From the NCBI GenBank assembly GCA_028706735.1, contig JAQTVS010000022.1:1-15948 (forward strand): a DNA stretch of 15,948 nt, given 5' to 3'. Both the position numbers and the translations under genes were made by a program. The notes below the pieces were generated by a model, which was given only the letters and a program-made list of their open reading frames with translations, made no database searches and had not been told where the DNA came from. This document shows, one piece after another, positions 1-6,722 of the stretch; position 1 is the stretch's first letter; each line of letters opens with the position of its first letter. The DNA comes from Thiomonas sp. Its GTDB lineage: Bacteria; Pseudomonadota; Gammaproteobacteria; Burkholderiales; Burkholderiaceae_C.

Positions 1-1908
1 CACGGCGATTTCGACCCGGCGCAGCAGATTGCGTTCCATCCAGTCGGCCGAAGAGATATAGACCTCGGCTTGGCCGCCATTGTGGAAATAGAACACCCGC
101 GAGTGCTCCAGAAAGCGGCCGATGGTTGAACGCACGCGGATGTTGTCGGACAAGCCTTCCACGCCGGGGCGCAGCATGCAGGCGCCGCGCACCAGCAGGC
201 GAACCTCCACCCCGGCTTGCGACGCAGCGTAAAGCGCCTCGATCACCGTGGGTTCGAGCAGCGCATTGACCCGCGCCCAAACCCGCGCGGGCTTGCCGTT
301 GCGCGCATGGTCGGCCTCGCGTGCAATGGCGCCCAGCACGTTGGCGTGCAGGGTGAATGGCGATTGCCACAGGCGCTTGAGTTCCTGCGCCTGGCTGGAG
401 CCGGTGATCTGCAGGAACACGCGGCGCGCGTCCTCGCAGATTTCGGGGTTGGCGGTCATCAGGCCGAAGTCGGTGTAAAGCCGTGCAGTCCGGGCGTGAT
501 AGTTGCCGGTGCCCAGGTGCGCATACATGCGCAGCATCTTGCGGCCGTTGTCCTCCCGGACTTCACGGCGCACGATCAGCAGCATCTTGGCATGGCATTT
601 GAAGCCCACCACGCCGAACACCACATGCGCGCCCGCGGCTTCGAGGCGCGAGGACCAGTTGATATTGGTCTCTTCATCCAGCCGCGCCATGAGTTCGAGC
701 ACCACGGTCACTTCCTTGCCGTTGCGCGCGGCTTCGATGAGGGCGTCCATCAGCTCGGAATTGCCGCCGGTACGGTAGATGGTTTGCTTGATGGCGACGA
801 CAGCAGGGTCGCGCGCCGCCGTGCGCACCAGATCGACCACCGGGGCGAAGGAATCGTAGGGGTGATGCAGCAGCAGATCGCGCGCGCGGATGCGGTCAAA
901 AATTTCGGCATCGACGCCCGGCCAGTTGGCGGGCAGGGCGGGCAGGTAGGAGGGAAACAGGAGCTGCGGCTCGTTCACGGACTCCAGAATTTCCTGCAGT
1001 CGCACCAGGTTCACCGGGCCGTCCACGCGGTAGCAGTCTTGCGGCACGATATTGTTCTCGCGCAGCAGCCGGTCGATGACCGCGTGCGGGCAGTCTGCCG
1101 CCACTTCCAGCCGCACCGCGTCGCCAAAGTGCCGGGCGCGCAGTTCACCCTGCAGCGCGGCGCGCAGGTTGGTGATGTCGTCATCATCGATGAACAACTC
1201 GCTGTTGCGGGTGACGCGGAACTGATGCACCCCGCGGACTTCAAGCCCCGGGAAGAGCTGCTCGGCGAAAGCCTGCATGCAGGAGGACAGCAACATGAAG
1301 CCATAGCGGGCGTCGCACAGCTCTGGCGGCATGGGGACGATGCGCGGCAGGGTGCGCGGCGTTTGCACCACGCCGAGTTCGATATTGCGGCCAAAGGCGT
1401 CGGTGCCATTGAGCTGCACCGCGAACACCAGATTCTTGTTGATGACGCGCGGAAACGGGTGCGCCGGATCGAGGCCGATGGGCGTGAGCAACGGGGAGAC
1501 TTCGGCCTCGAAATAATGCTGCGCCCAGGCGCGCTGGGCATCGTTCCAGTCGGACAGACGGTAGAGGCGGATGCCTTGCGCGTCCAGCGCGGGCAACACG
1601 GCCTGTTGCAGCACGCGGTACTGGTCGGCGATCAGGGCGTGGGCGCGCTCGGAAATCTCGGTCAGCGCGTCGCGCACCAGCATGCCGTCGGGGGTGCGCG
1701 AGTTGGGGTCGGCTTCGAGCATGTCCTGCAGCGTGGCCACCCGGGTTTCGAAAAACTCGTCCATATTGCTCGACACGATGCTGAGAAAGCGCAGACGTTC
1801 GAGCAGGGGATTGGTGTCGTCGAGCGCCTGGAACAGCACGCGGCGATTGAATTCGAGAGTGCCCAGTTCACGGTTGAGCAGGCGGGGAGGGGAGTCAGGA
1901 TGGGTCAT
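1..1908 (-). CDS. ppk: Polyphosphate kinase 1 (3' end cut by the window edge)
   Basis: Polyphosphate kinase makes long-chain polyphosphate from ATP, reversibly, through a phosphohistidine intermediate. The frame is open from an ATG at 1908 to base 1 with no stop, giving 636 residues of a protein usually near 690. The N-terminus (RLLNRELGTLEFNRRVL, then LSIVSSNMDEFFETRV) is the family signature. The autophosphorylated histidine is about residue 439 in KCHAKMLLIVRR, and the second catalytic histidine is about residue 602 in EHSRVFYF, followed by YISSADWMERN. No good Shine-Dalgarno is visible before the ATG. It diverges from ppx across 131 bp that contain PhoB-like repeats, so phosphate-starvation control of both genes is inferred. 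Long open frames on the opposite strand here are shadows. Family assignment is secure; only the C-terminal 50 or so residues are missing. Confidence 0.97.
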   Translation of the reverse strand, partial: MTHPDSPPRLLNRELGTLEFNRRVLFQALDDTNPLLERLRFLSIVSSNMDEFFETRVATLQDMLEADPNSRTPDGMLVRDALTEISERAHALIADQYRVLQQAVLPALDAQGIRLYRLSDWNDAQRAWAQHYFEAEVSPLLTPIGLDPAHPFPRVINKNLVFAVQLNGTDAFGRNIELGVVQTPRTLPRIVPMPPELCDARYGFMLLSSCMQAFAEQLFPGLEVRGVHQFRVTRNSELFIDDDDITNLRAALQGELRARHFGDAVRLEVAADCPHAVIDRLLRENNIVPQDCYRVDGPVNLVRLQEILESVNEPQLLFPSYLPALPANWPGVDAEIFDRIRARDLLLHHPYDSFAPVVDLVRTAARDPAVVAIKQTIYRTGGNSELMDALIEAARNGKEVTVVLELMARLDEETNINWSSRLEAAGAHVVFGVVGFKCHAKMLLIVRREVREDNGRKMLRMYAHLGTGNYHARTARLYTDFGLMTANPEICEDARRVFLQITGSSQAQELKRLWQSPFTLHANVLGAIAREADHARNGKPARVWARVNALLEPTVIEALYAASQAGVEVRLLVRGACMLRPGVEGLSDNIRVRSTIGRFLEHSRVFYFHNGGQAEVYISSADWMERNLLRRVEIAV

Positions 1909-1965
1909 GAAGGGTTCGGGCGGGAAGCAACTGTCATTTTGCCAGTGCTGGCGGCAATCCGAGCG

Positions 1966-1999
1966 AGAATGCAGGCTTGCGATGAAATCTTGATGACAA
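1966..1999 (-). promoter_or_regulatory. Candidate PhoB box and -10 for ppk
   Basis: Reading the minus strand, the 7-mers TTGTCAT (1993-1999) and ATTTCAT (1982-1988) are separated by 4 nt, the 11-bp period of PhoB half-sites (consensus CTGTCAT). A weak hexamer CATTCT (1966-1971) follows 10 nt later, the spacing expected for a Pho promoter -10. ppk is a known Pho-regulon member in several proteobacteria. The assignment comes from pattern matching only. Confidence 0.45.
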
Positions 2000-2033
2000 C
2001 TTTCAAATTTATGTCATCAAACTGACGTTCAAT
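2000..2033 (+). promoter_or_regulatory. Candidate PhoB box and -10 for ppx
   Basis: On the plus strand CTTTCAA (2000-2006) and ATGTCAT (2011-2017) are spaced by 4 nt, and a third weaker unit CTGACGT (2022-2028) continues the 11-bp period. TTCAAT (2028-2033) lies 10 nt after the second unit and could serve as -10. That would put transcription start near the ATG at 2040. The flanking perfect inverted repeat (TTGATGACA at 1990-1998, TGTCATCAA at 2012-2020) makes the site symmetric with the ppk box. Confidence 0.45.
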
Positions 2034-2039
2034 CTCTCT

Positions 2040-3575
2040 ATGCCCACTCTGTTGAATCAACATCTCGCCGCAGTCGATCTGGGATCGAATAGTTTTCGCA
2101 TGCTGATCGGCAGGGCGCAGGACAGTGCCGCCGGGGTGCAGGTCTATCCCATCGACTCTCTGCGCGAGGCGGTGCGCCTTGCCGCCGGGCTGGACGACAA
2201 GAAATATCTCTCGGAGGCGTCGCAGCAGATCGCGCTGCAAACCCTGCAGCGTTTTGGCGAGCGGCTGCGGCAGTTTCACCCGGACCGGGTGCGCGCCGTG
2301 GCCACCAACACCGTGCGCGTGGCCAAGAACGCACCGCAGTTCTTGCAGCGGGCGCAGCAGGCGCTGGGCTTTCCCATCGAGGTCATTGCGGGCCGGGAGG
2401 AGGCGCGGTTGGTTTATATCGGTGCGGCGCATTCTGTCTCGGTGGTGCAAGGCAAGCGGCTGGTGGTCGATATTGGCGGCGGCTCCACGGAATTCATCAT
2501 CGGCCAGGGGTATGAGCCGGGCTTGATGGAGTCGCTCTACATCGGCTGCGTGTCGATGAGCCAGCGCTTTTTTCCCGGCAATCAGGTGGATGAAACCACG
2601 ATGCGCGCCGCCGAGATTGCCGCGCGCAAAGAAATCCAGATCATCGCTGCCGACTTCAAGCGCAACGGTTGGAACCACGCAGTGGGCTCCAGCGGCACGG
2701 CGCGCGCGCTGGCCGACATGATCGGCGGCAGCCGCCTCAACCCGCCCGACCAGCCGGGCGACATCACGCTGCAAGGCCTGCGCGAGCTGCGGCGCGCTTT
2801 CGTGCGGGCCGGCAATCTCAACAAGCTCAAGATGGAAGGCCTCAAGCCAGACCGCGTGCCGGTGGCCGCTGGGGGGCTGGCCATCATGCTCGGAGTGTTT
2901 GAGGAATTGGGCATTCAGTCCATGGAAGTGACCGACGCCGCGCTGCGCCTGGGTGTGCTGTACGACCTGCTCGGTCGCGAGCAGTCGCAGGATATGCGCG
3001 AGGTCACCGCGCTGCAGTTCATCCAGCGCTACGGCGCCGATCCGCAGCAGGCGCAGCGCGTCAGCGATCTGGCGCAGCGCCTCTACGCCCACATGCGGCC
3101 CGATGCGACCGAGGCCGAGCAGCGCCTGCTGCGCTGGGCCGGGCAGCTGCACGAGATCGGCCTGTCCATCTCGCACAGCGCCTATCACAAGCACTCGGCC
3201 TATATCGCCGCCAATGCCGACATGCCGGGCTTCTCGCGCGGCGAGCAGGCCGCGTTGGCGCAACTGGTGCTCGCGCACACTGGCAAGCTCAAAAAGCTGA
3301 GCGCCACCGATCTGGAGAGCCTGGACCTCGACGCCGTGATGGCGCTGCGGCTGGCGGTCATCCTGGCGCGCAACCGCACCGCTGTCGACCTGGACGGCCT
3401 GCGGCTGCGCTACCAGGCCACTGGCGTCAGCCTGCCGGGGGCGCGTCCCGCGCTGGACATCGTGGCGCCCGAGCCCTGGCTCAAGGCCAATCCGCTGACC
3501 GAATACAGCCTGCGGCAAGAGGCTGCTGAATGGGCGCGGTTGAACTGGAACGTTACGTTACAAAGTCCGTCTTGA
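2040..3575 (+). CDS. ppx: Exopolyphosphatase, Ppx/GppA family
   Basis: This enzyme releases orthophosphate from the ends of polyphosphate and is the functional counterpart of PPK. The 511-residue product matches full-length bacterial Ppx. It has the ASKHA phosphate-1 motif VDLGSNSF at residues 12-19, the catalytic-acid region AGREEARL near 117-124, and the second phosphate loop DIGGGSTEF at 144-152. A C-terminal HD-like region includes LHEIGLSISHSAYHKHSAYI. The N-terminus aligns with E. coli Ppx (AAVDLGSNSF), which supports the ATG at 2040, although no Shine-Dalgarno precedes it. GppA (pppGpp hydrolysis) is the close paralogue; the ppk neighbour and C-terminal length favour Ppx. It is divergent from ppk and followed by a histidine phosphatase gene after 82 bp, so read-through into that gene is likely. 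Confidence 0.95.
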   Translation: MPTLLNQHLAAVDLGSNSFRMLIGRAQDSAAGVQVYPIDSLREAVRLAAGLDDKKYLSEASQQIALQTLQRFGERLRQFHPDRVRAVATNTVRVAKNAPQFLQRAQQALGFPIEVIAGREEARLVYIGAAHSVSVVQGKRLVVDIGGGSTEFIIGQGYEPGLMESLYIGCVSMSQRFFPGNQVDETTMRAAEIAARKEIQIIAADFKRNGWNHAVGSSGTARALADMIGGSRLNPPDQPGDITLQGLRELRRAFVRAGNLNKLKMEGLKPDRVPVAAGGLAIMLGVFEELGIQSMEVTDAALRLGVLYDLLGREQSQDMREVTALQFIQRYGADPQQAQRVSDLAQRLYAHMRPDATEAEQRLLRWAGQLHEIGLSISHSAYHKHSAYIAANADMPGFSRGEQAALAQLVLAHTGKLKKLSATDLESLDLDAVMALRLAVILARNRTAVDLDGLRLRYQATGVSLPGARPALDIVAPEPWLKANPLTEYSLRQEAAEWARLNWNVTLQSPS

Positions 3576-3657
3576 TCGTTTCATGACTGCCGCGTAATGT
3601 TTGCGAAGGGTAGCGCTGAGGAAGCATGACCGGGACAAACAAGACAAGGAACATGTG

Positions 3658-4275
3658 GTGCAAATCATCCTGACGCGGCACGGCGAAGTCGAAGGCATTC
3701 ATCCCGAGCGCTTTCGCGGCCGCATGGAACTGGAGCTGACCGCACTCGGTCGCCAGCAGGCCAAGGCCGTGGCGCAGCGCATTGCCGCCGAGTTCTCCCC
3801 GCAAGCGGTCTATACCAGCCCGATGGGGCGTTGCCGCGAAACCGGCGCCGAGATTGCCGCGGCCTGCGGCCTGAGCGCGCAGGTGCTCGAAGGGGTGAAC
3901 GACCTCGACTACGGCGCGTGGCAGTGGAAGACGCACGCGGAGGTGAAGGCGGCGCATCCGCAGACTTACGCCCTATGGAAGAGCGCGCCGCAGTGGGTGC
4001 GTTTTCCGGGGGGCGAGTCGCTGCAGGATTTGGCGCTACGCATCGCCGACGGACTGCGGGCGCTGTTGCAGCGGCATGCCGACCACGCCGTGGTGCTGGT
4101 CGGACACGACAGCGTCAACCGCGCGCTGCTGCTGCACGCGCTCGATCTGCCGCTTTCCGGCTACTGGCGCATCACGCAGAAACCTTGCTGCCTCAACCTG
4201 TTCAGCGTGGATGCACAAGGCAAGGTCGCGCTGCAACGCGTCAACGACACCTCGCATTTGAGAGGCTTGGCATGA
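3658..4275 (+). CDS. Histidine phosphatase family protein (phosphoglycerate-mutase-like)
   Basis: This 205-residue protein belongs to the branch-1 histidine phosphatases (RHG family), which hydrolyse phosphomonoesters through a phosphohistidine. The RHG motif is ILTRHGEVE with the nucleophile at residue 8, an arginine lies in SPMGRCRET near 58-60, and the second histidine is about residue 150 in VLVGHDSVNRALL. The pattern with FPGGESLQDLALRI resembles CobC/alpha-ribazole phosphatase and related broad phosphatases, but no cobalamin gene is nearby, so the substrate is unknown. I place the start at the GTG at 3658 because AAGGA (3646-3650) sits 7 nt upstream; an upstream in-frame TTG at 3601 would add 19 residues without a ribosome site. 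It probably forms one transcript with ppx and the HIT gene. Confidence 0.85.
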   Translation: MQIILTRHGEVEGIHPERFRGRMELELTALGRQQAKAVAQRIAAEFSPQAVYTSPMGRCRETGAEIAAACGLSAQVLEGVNDLDYGAWQWKTHAEVKAAHPQTYALWKSAPQWVRFPGGESLQDLALRIADGLRALLQRHADHAVVLVGHDSVNRALLLHALDLPLSGYWRITQKPCCLNLFSVDAQGKVALQRVNDTSHLRGLA

Positions 4276-4315
4276 AACGCCCCCCTGACGCGCGATGCCC
4301 GTTCCCCGTAGGGGG

Positions 4316-4351
4316 TGTCAGTTCCATCGGAACGGCCGTGCGGAACTGACA
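4316..4351. repeat. Hairpin overlapping the HIT gene start codon
   Basis: TGTCAGTTCC (4316-4325) and GGAACTGACA (4342-4351) are a perfect 10-bp inverted repeat with a 16-nt loop. The loop also holds GGAAC (4329-4333), which could pair instead with GTTCC (4321-4325). The last base of the right arm is the A of the ATG at 4351, so the RNA hairpin could limit translation of the HIT gene. It may equally be a genomic palindromic repeat. Confidence 0.6.
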
Positions 4352-4731
4352 TGAGACCGGGCGCCGATCCGCAATGTCCGTTCTGCCAGGAGATGCCTTG
4401 GGTGCTGCGCAACGAACTTGGCTTTGCGGTGTACGACCGCAGCCCGGTCAACCCGGGGCATCTGCTGCTCATTCCTTTTCGGCATGTGGCCGACTGGTTT
4501 GATTGCACCCCGCAAGAACAGCAGGCGTTGCTCGAGCTGGCCGCAACGGGCCGCGATCTGCTGCTGCGGGAGCACCGGCCGGATGGTTTCAATCTGGGCG
4601 TGAACTGCGGGGGCGCGGCCGGACAGAGCGTCTTCCATGTGCATCTGCACCTCATCCCGCGCTACGCCGGCGACGTGGCCGAACCCCTGGGTGGAGTGCG
4701 CGGCGTGATACCGGCGCGGCAGAAGTATTGA
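4351..4731 (+). CDS. HIT family protein
   Basis: This is a 126-residue histidine-triad protein, a family of nucleotide hydrolases and transferases acting on AMP-linked substrates such as dinucleoside polyphosphates or adenosine phosphoramidates. The signature triad is visible in SVFHVHLHLIPRY (histidines at about 96, 98 and 100), preceded by the core NPGHLLLIPFRHV. The N-terminal CPFC pair (residues 9-12) is common in bacterial members and may bind zinc. The ATG at 4351 is preferred; a GTG at 4315 is in frame but would put the hairpin inside the coding region. The ribosome site is weak. It lies 75 bp after the histidine phosphatase gene and is probably co-transcribed. The physiological substrate cannot be read from sequence. 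Confidence 0.88.
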   Translation: MRPGADPQCPFCQEMPWVLRNELGFAVYDRSPVNPGHLLLIPFRHVADWFDCTPQEQQALLELAATGRDLLLREHRPDGFNLGVNCGGAAGQSVFHVHLHLIPRYAGDVAEPLGGVRGVIPARQKY

Positions 4732-4788
4732 ATGGATCGCGCGGTTGGGAGCGATTGCATTTCGACGTAACCTTGAGCGCTCCGGACA

Positions 4789-4817
4789 TTGACCCTGCGC
4801 AGTTCATGGCCTAAATT
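4789..4817 (+). promoter_or_regulatory. Sigma-70 promoter of the fluoride riboswitch-cfa unit
   Basis: TTGACC (4789-4794) and TAAATT (4812-4817) are separated by exactly 17 nt. The predicted start is near 4824, a few bases before the riboswitch P1 stem, so the aptamer would sit at the very 5' end of the transcript. Confidence 0.7.
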
Positions 4818-4828
4818 CATACGGGCAA

Positions 4829-4896
4829 ACGGCGATGGAGTTCGCCGTCCAATTGCCTTCATAGGGGTTTTCGCCCCCCAGGCTGATGACTCCTAC
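4829..4896 (+). ncRNA. Fluoride riboswitch (crcB motif) upstream of cfa
   Basis: The aptamer has the conserved 5' segment GGCGATGGAGTTCGCC (4831-4846) and the 3' tail GCTGATGACTCCTAC (4882-4896). GGAGT in the P1 loop (4837-4841) can form the hallmark pseudoknot with ACTCC in the tail (4889-4893). Between them is a G/C hairpin around GGGGTTTTCGCCCC. Fluoride binding is known to turn on genes for fluoride export or for enzymes harmed by fluoride. The expression platform is probably the perfect 8-bp hairpin at 4911-4932 (GCCCGCTG and CAGCGGGC), followed by the Shine-Dalgarno AGGGAGGAG. No U-run follows, so translational or Rho-type control is more likely than intrinsic termination. Confidence 0.93.
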
Positions 4897-4956
4897 CTAT
4901 ATTCAGGTTGGCCCGCTGCCCGTGCAGCGGGCGGCGCCGTCAGGGAGGAGTCGCGG

Positions 4957-5133
4957 ATGTCCACATCCCCATTGATCAGTGATGTCTTGCCGCAAGTGCA
5001 AGACCGGGCGCCAGCCCAGCGGGTTCTGCTGCGAAAAATGGCATCCAGCCCAAATCTTCCCGGCGCCTGTGTCTGCAGGTGCGCCTGTTCGTGCTTGCCA
5101 CCATCTGAAAGGAGAACGGAATGTCTTCCATGA
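4957..5133 (+). CDS. Short ORF (58 codons) between the fluoride riboswitch and cfa
   Basis: An ATG at 4957 follows a strong Shine-Dalgarno (AGGGAGGAG at 4942-4950, 6 nt spacing), the same sequence that precedes the first gene of the opposing fluoride operon. The ORF encodes 58 residues beginning MSTSPLISDVLPQVQDRAP and ending in a Cys-rich stretch, and it overlaps the cfa start by 13 nt in another frame. I do not recognise a family, and there is no signal peptide or membrane segment. It could be a leader peptide coupling riboswitch control to cfa, or the decayed 5' end of a lost gene. The Cys-rich tail looks like out-of-frame sequence, which favours decay. This stretch (4732-5120) otherwise holds only the promoter and riboswitch. 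Confidence 0.35.
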   Translation: MSTSPLISDVLPQVQDRAPAQRVLLRKMASSPNLPGACVCRCACSCLPPSERRTECLP

Positions 5134-6476
5134 TGTCGTCAATTCTTGGCCAGGTCGATGAGCGCCTGTCGCATCTTCCCCTTCCGTGCAGCGTGGTGCT
5201 GCCGGGCGGCCAGCGCGTCGGCCCGAGCAATGCCAAGGTGGAAATGCGCCTGCGCGACAAGCGCGTGCTGTGGCATCTCACCACTGGGCAGATTGGCAAG
5301 CTGGCCGAGGATTATGTGGAAGGGATGGTGGACATTCTGGGCAATCTGCGCGACCTGATGCGCATCGCCCCGGTGCTGCTCGACGACGATCCGCGCAACG
5401 AGCCTTCGGCCGCCACCGCGCGGATGTGGCACGGCTTGCGCCGCACCCTGTGGGAGCACAACCACCACAGCCGCGAGAAAGACGCGGCGCAGATTCAGAG
5501 CCACTACGACGTGTCAGATGACTTCTATGCATTGTGGCTCGACCCGCGCCGGGTGTATTCCTGCGCTTACTTTTCTGAACCGTCGATGACCCTGGCGCAG
5601 GCGCAGGAAGCCAAGCTCGATCACATCTGCAGAAAGCTCATGCTCAAGCCGGGCGAGCGCTTCATCGACATCGGCGCTGGCTGGGGCGGGCTGCTGTTGT
5701 GGGCGGCAGAGCACTATGGCGTCAACGCCACCGGCATCACCTTGTCCAAGAACCAGTACGCCCACGTCAACAAGCTGATTGTCGAGAAGGGACTGCAGGG
5801 CCGGATGCGCATGCTGCTGCAGGACTACCGCGATGTGGACGAATCGCAGCCCTTTGACAAGGTGGCCTCCGTGGGCATGTGCGAACACGTCGGACGCCCC
5901 AATCTGCCGGTCTACTTCAGCAAGATCCGCCGCCTGCTCCAGCCCGGCGGGCTGGTGATGAACCACGGCATCACCGCCGGCGGGGTGGACAACAGCCAGC
6001 TCGCCGGCGGCATGGGCGACTTCATCGAGAAATACATCTTCCCCGGCGGGCAATTGGTGCATGTGAGCGTGATGGCCGAAACCATGACCCGCGGCGGCCT
6101 GGAGCCGCTGGATTTGGAGTGCCTGCGCCCGCATTACGCCAAAACCCTGTGGTACTGGGTGGACGCGCTCGAAGGCCATCTCGACGAGGCCCGCCGCGTG
6201 CTGGGCGACAACGCCGAAAAGACCCTGCGCGCCTACCGCCTGTATCTCGCAGGTTCCGCCATGGGCTTTGAGCAAGGGTGGATTTCGCTGTTTCAGATTC
6301 TTGGCAGCCGGCCCAGTGGCGTGGTGGAAGAGCGGGTCGATTGCGACCGCGTGCTGCGCGCGCGGCAATCCGACTATCCCTTCACCCGGGCCTATCAATA
6401 CGCGGACAAGGAGCAGGGCGCCCAGCCGCAAACCGCAAAGCCGCCTGAAGTTTCGGGGTGGGCTCAGAGTGTGTGA
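5121..6476 (+). CDS. cfa: Cyclopropane-fatty-acyl-phospholipid synthase
   Basis: This SAM-dependent methyltransferase adds a methylene across cis double bonds of acyl chains in membrane phospholipids. The 451-residue product has the usual N-terminal domain (1-120), QIQSHYDVSDDFYALWL and YSCAYF near 125-151, the SAM-binding loop FIDIGAGWGG at 181-190, and GMCEHVG near 252-258. The C-terminal active-site region includes FIEKYIFPGGQL (301-312) and HYAKTLWYW. The ATG at 5121 has AAGGAG 6 nt upstream. The last 20 or so residues are not conserved, and the final codons and stop fall in a palindromic repeat that may have replaced the original terminus. The gene lies 225 bp behind a fluoride riboswitch with no other promoter seen, so induction by fluoride is inferred. 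A link to HF permeation through the membrane would be new. Confidence 0.93.
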   Translation: MSSMMSSILGQVDERLSHLPLPCSVVLPGGQRVGPSNAKVEMRLRDKRVLWHLTTGQIGKLAEDYVEGMVDILGNLRDLMRIAPVLLDDDPRNEPSAATARMWHGLRRTLWEHNHHSREKDAAQIQSHYDVSDDFYALWLDPRRVYSCAYFSEPSMTLAQAQEAKLDHICRKLMLKPGERFIDIGAGWGGLLLWAAEHYGVNATGITLSKNQYAHVNKLIVEKGLQGRMRMLLQDYRDVDESQPFDKVASVGMCEHVGRPNLPVYFSKIRRLLQPGGLVMNHGITAGGVDNSQLAGGMGDFIEKYIFPGGQLVHVSVMAETMTRGGLEPLDLECLRPHYAKTLWYWVDALEGHLDEARRVLGDNAEKTLRAYRLYLAGSAMGFEQGWISLFQILGSRPSGVVEERVDCDRVLRARQSDYPFTRAYQYADKEQGAQPQTAKPPEVSGWAQSV

Positions 6477-6509
6477 TCAGCGGGCATGGCGGATTTGTTC
6501 ACACCCTCT
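6466..6509. repeat. 44-bp palindromic repeat at the cfa stop codon
   Basis: AGAGTGTGTGA (6466-6476) and TTCACACCCTCT (6498-6509) form an inverted repeat with two mismatches. The cfa stop TGA is the end of the left arm. The 26 bases at 6485-6510 recur exactly, on the other strand, at 11839-11864 in the biotin operon. It may act as a transcript-end hairpin for cfa. Confidence 0.75.
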
Positions 6510-6511
6510 CA

Positions 6512-6625
6512 TGGGAAAACGTCGGGCCGCCCCAAGTTTTCTCATCCCCCTCGGTGGGGCTGACGCGAACGCGGCAGGTCTGGGGGCGCTCTCAAGGAAA
6601 CGCCGGGCCGCCCCAAGTTTCCTTG
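6512..6625. repeat. Two REP-like hairpins with a shared core and covarying stems
   Basis: Copy 1 (6512-6544) has stem TGGGAAAAC / GTTTTCTCA and copy 2 (6593-6625) has stem CAAGGAAAC / GTTTCCTTG. Both enclose nearly the same 15-nt loop (GTCGGGCCGCCCCAA and GCCGGGCCGCCCCAA). The stems differ but remain paired, with one G-T pair in copy 1, so structure rather than sequence is conserved. The CCGGGCCGCCCCAA core is familiar from intergenic repeats of Burkholderiales. Confidence 0.75.
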
Positions 6626-6722
6626 ACCCCCGCCCTCCCCACGCCGTGGGGGAGGTGAGATCACTCCCTCCCCGCTTGTGGGGAGGGATGGGGTGGGGAG
6701 TGCCCGGCCCTGGGGGCGCTCA
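6626..6722. repeat. GC-rich palindromic repeats in the convergent gap
   Basis: Two further hairpins occur: CCTCCCCAC against GTGGGGGAGG (around 6634-6655), and a perfect 9-bp pair TCCCTCCCC / GGGGAGGGA (around 6665-6688). The block ends with CTGGGGGCGCTC, which also closes the preceding unit at about 6580-6591, so the whole gap reads as a tandem mosaic. It runs into the stop codon of the DUF190 gene. A role in bidirectional transcript ending is plausible; no T-run is present. Confidence 0.6.

Noticed and set aside
1931..1937. Isolated CTGTCAT, a perfect PhoB half-site near the ppk start
   Set aside because: There is no partner at 11 bp on either side, so it was not counted as a box.
217..2025. 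602-codon open frame on the plus strand, plus smaller nested frames
   Set aside because: It is antisense to ppk, His- and Gln-rich, and has no family features. High-GC codon bias opens the opposite frame.
1905..3518. 537-codon open frame on the minus strand
   Set aside because: It is antisense to ppx, which has clear family motifs; the product is low-complexity shadow sequence.
5514..6431. 305-codon minus-strand frame opposite cfa
   Set aside because: Composition is typical of an antisense shadow; cfa is the real gene.
6512..6625. Possible short CRISPR-like array from the two repeated cores
   Set aside because: There are only two units, the flanks are palindromic stems that covary, and there are no uniform spacers or cas genes.
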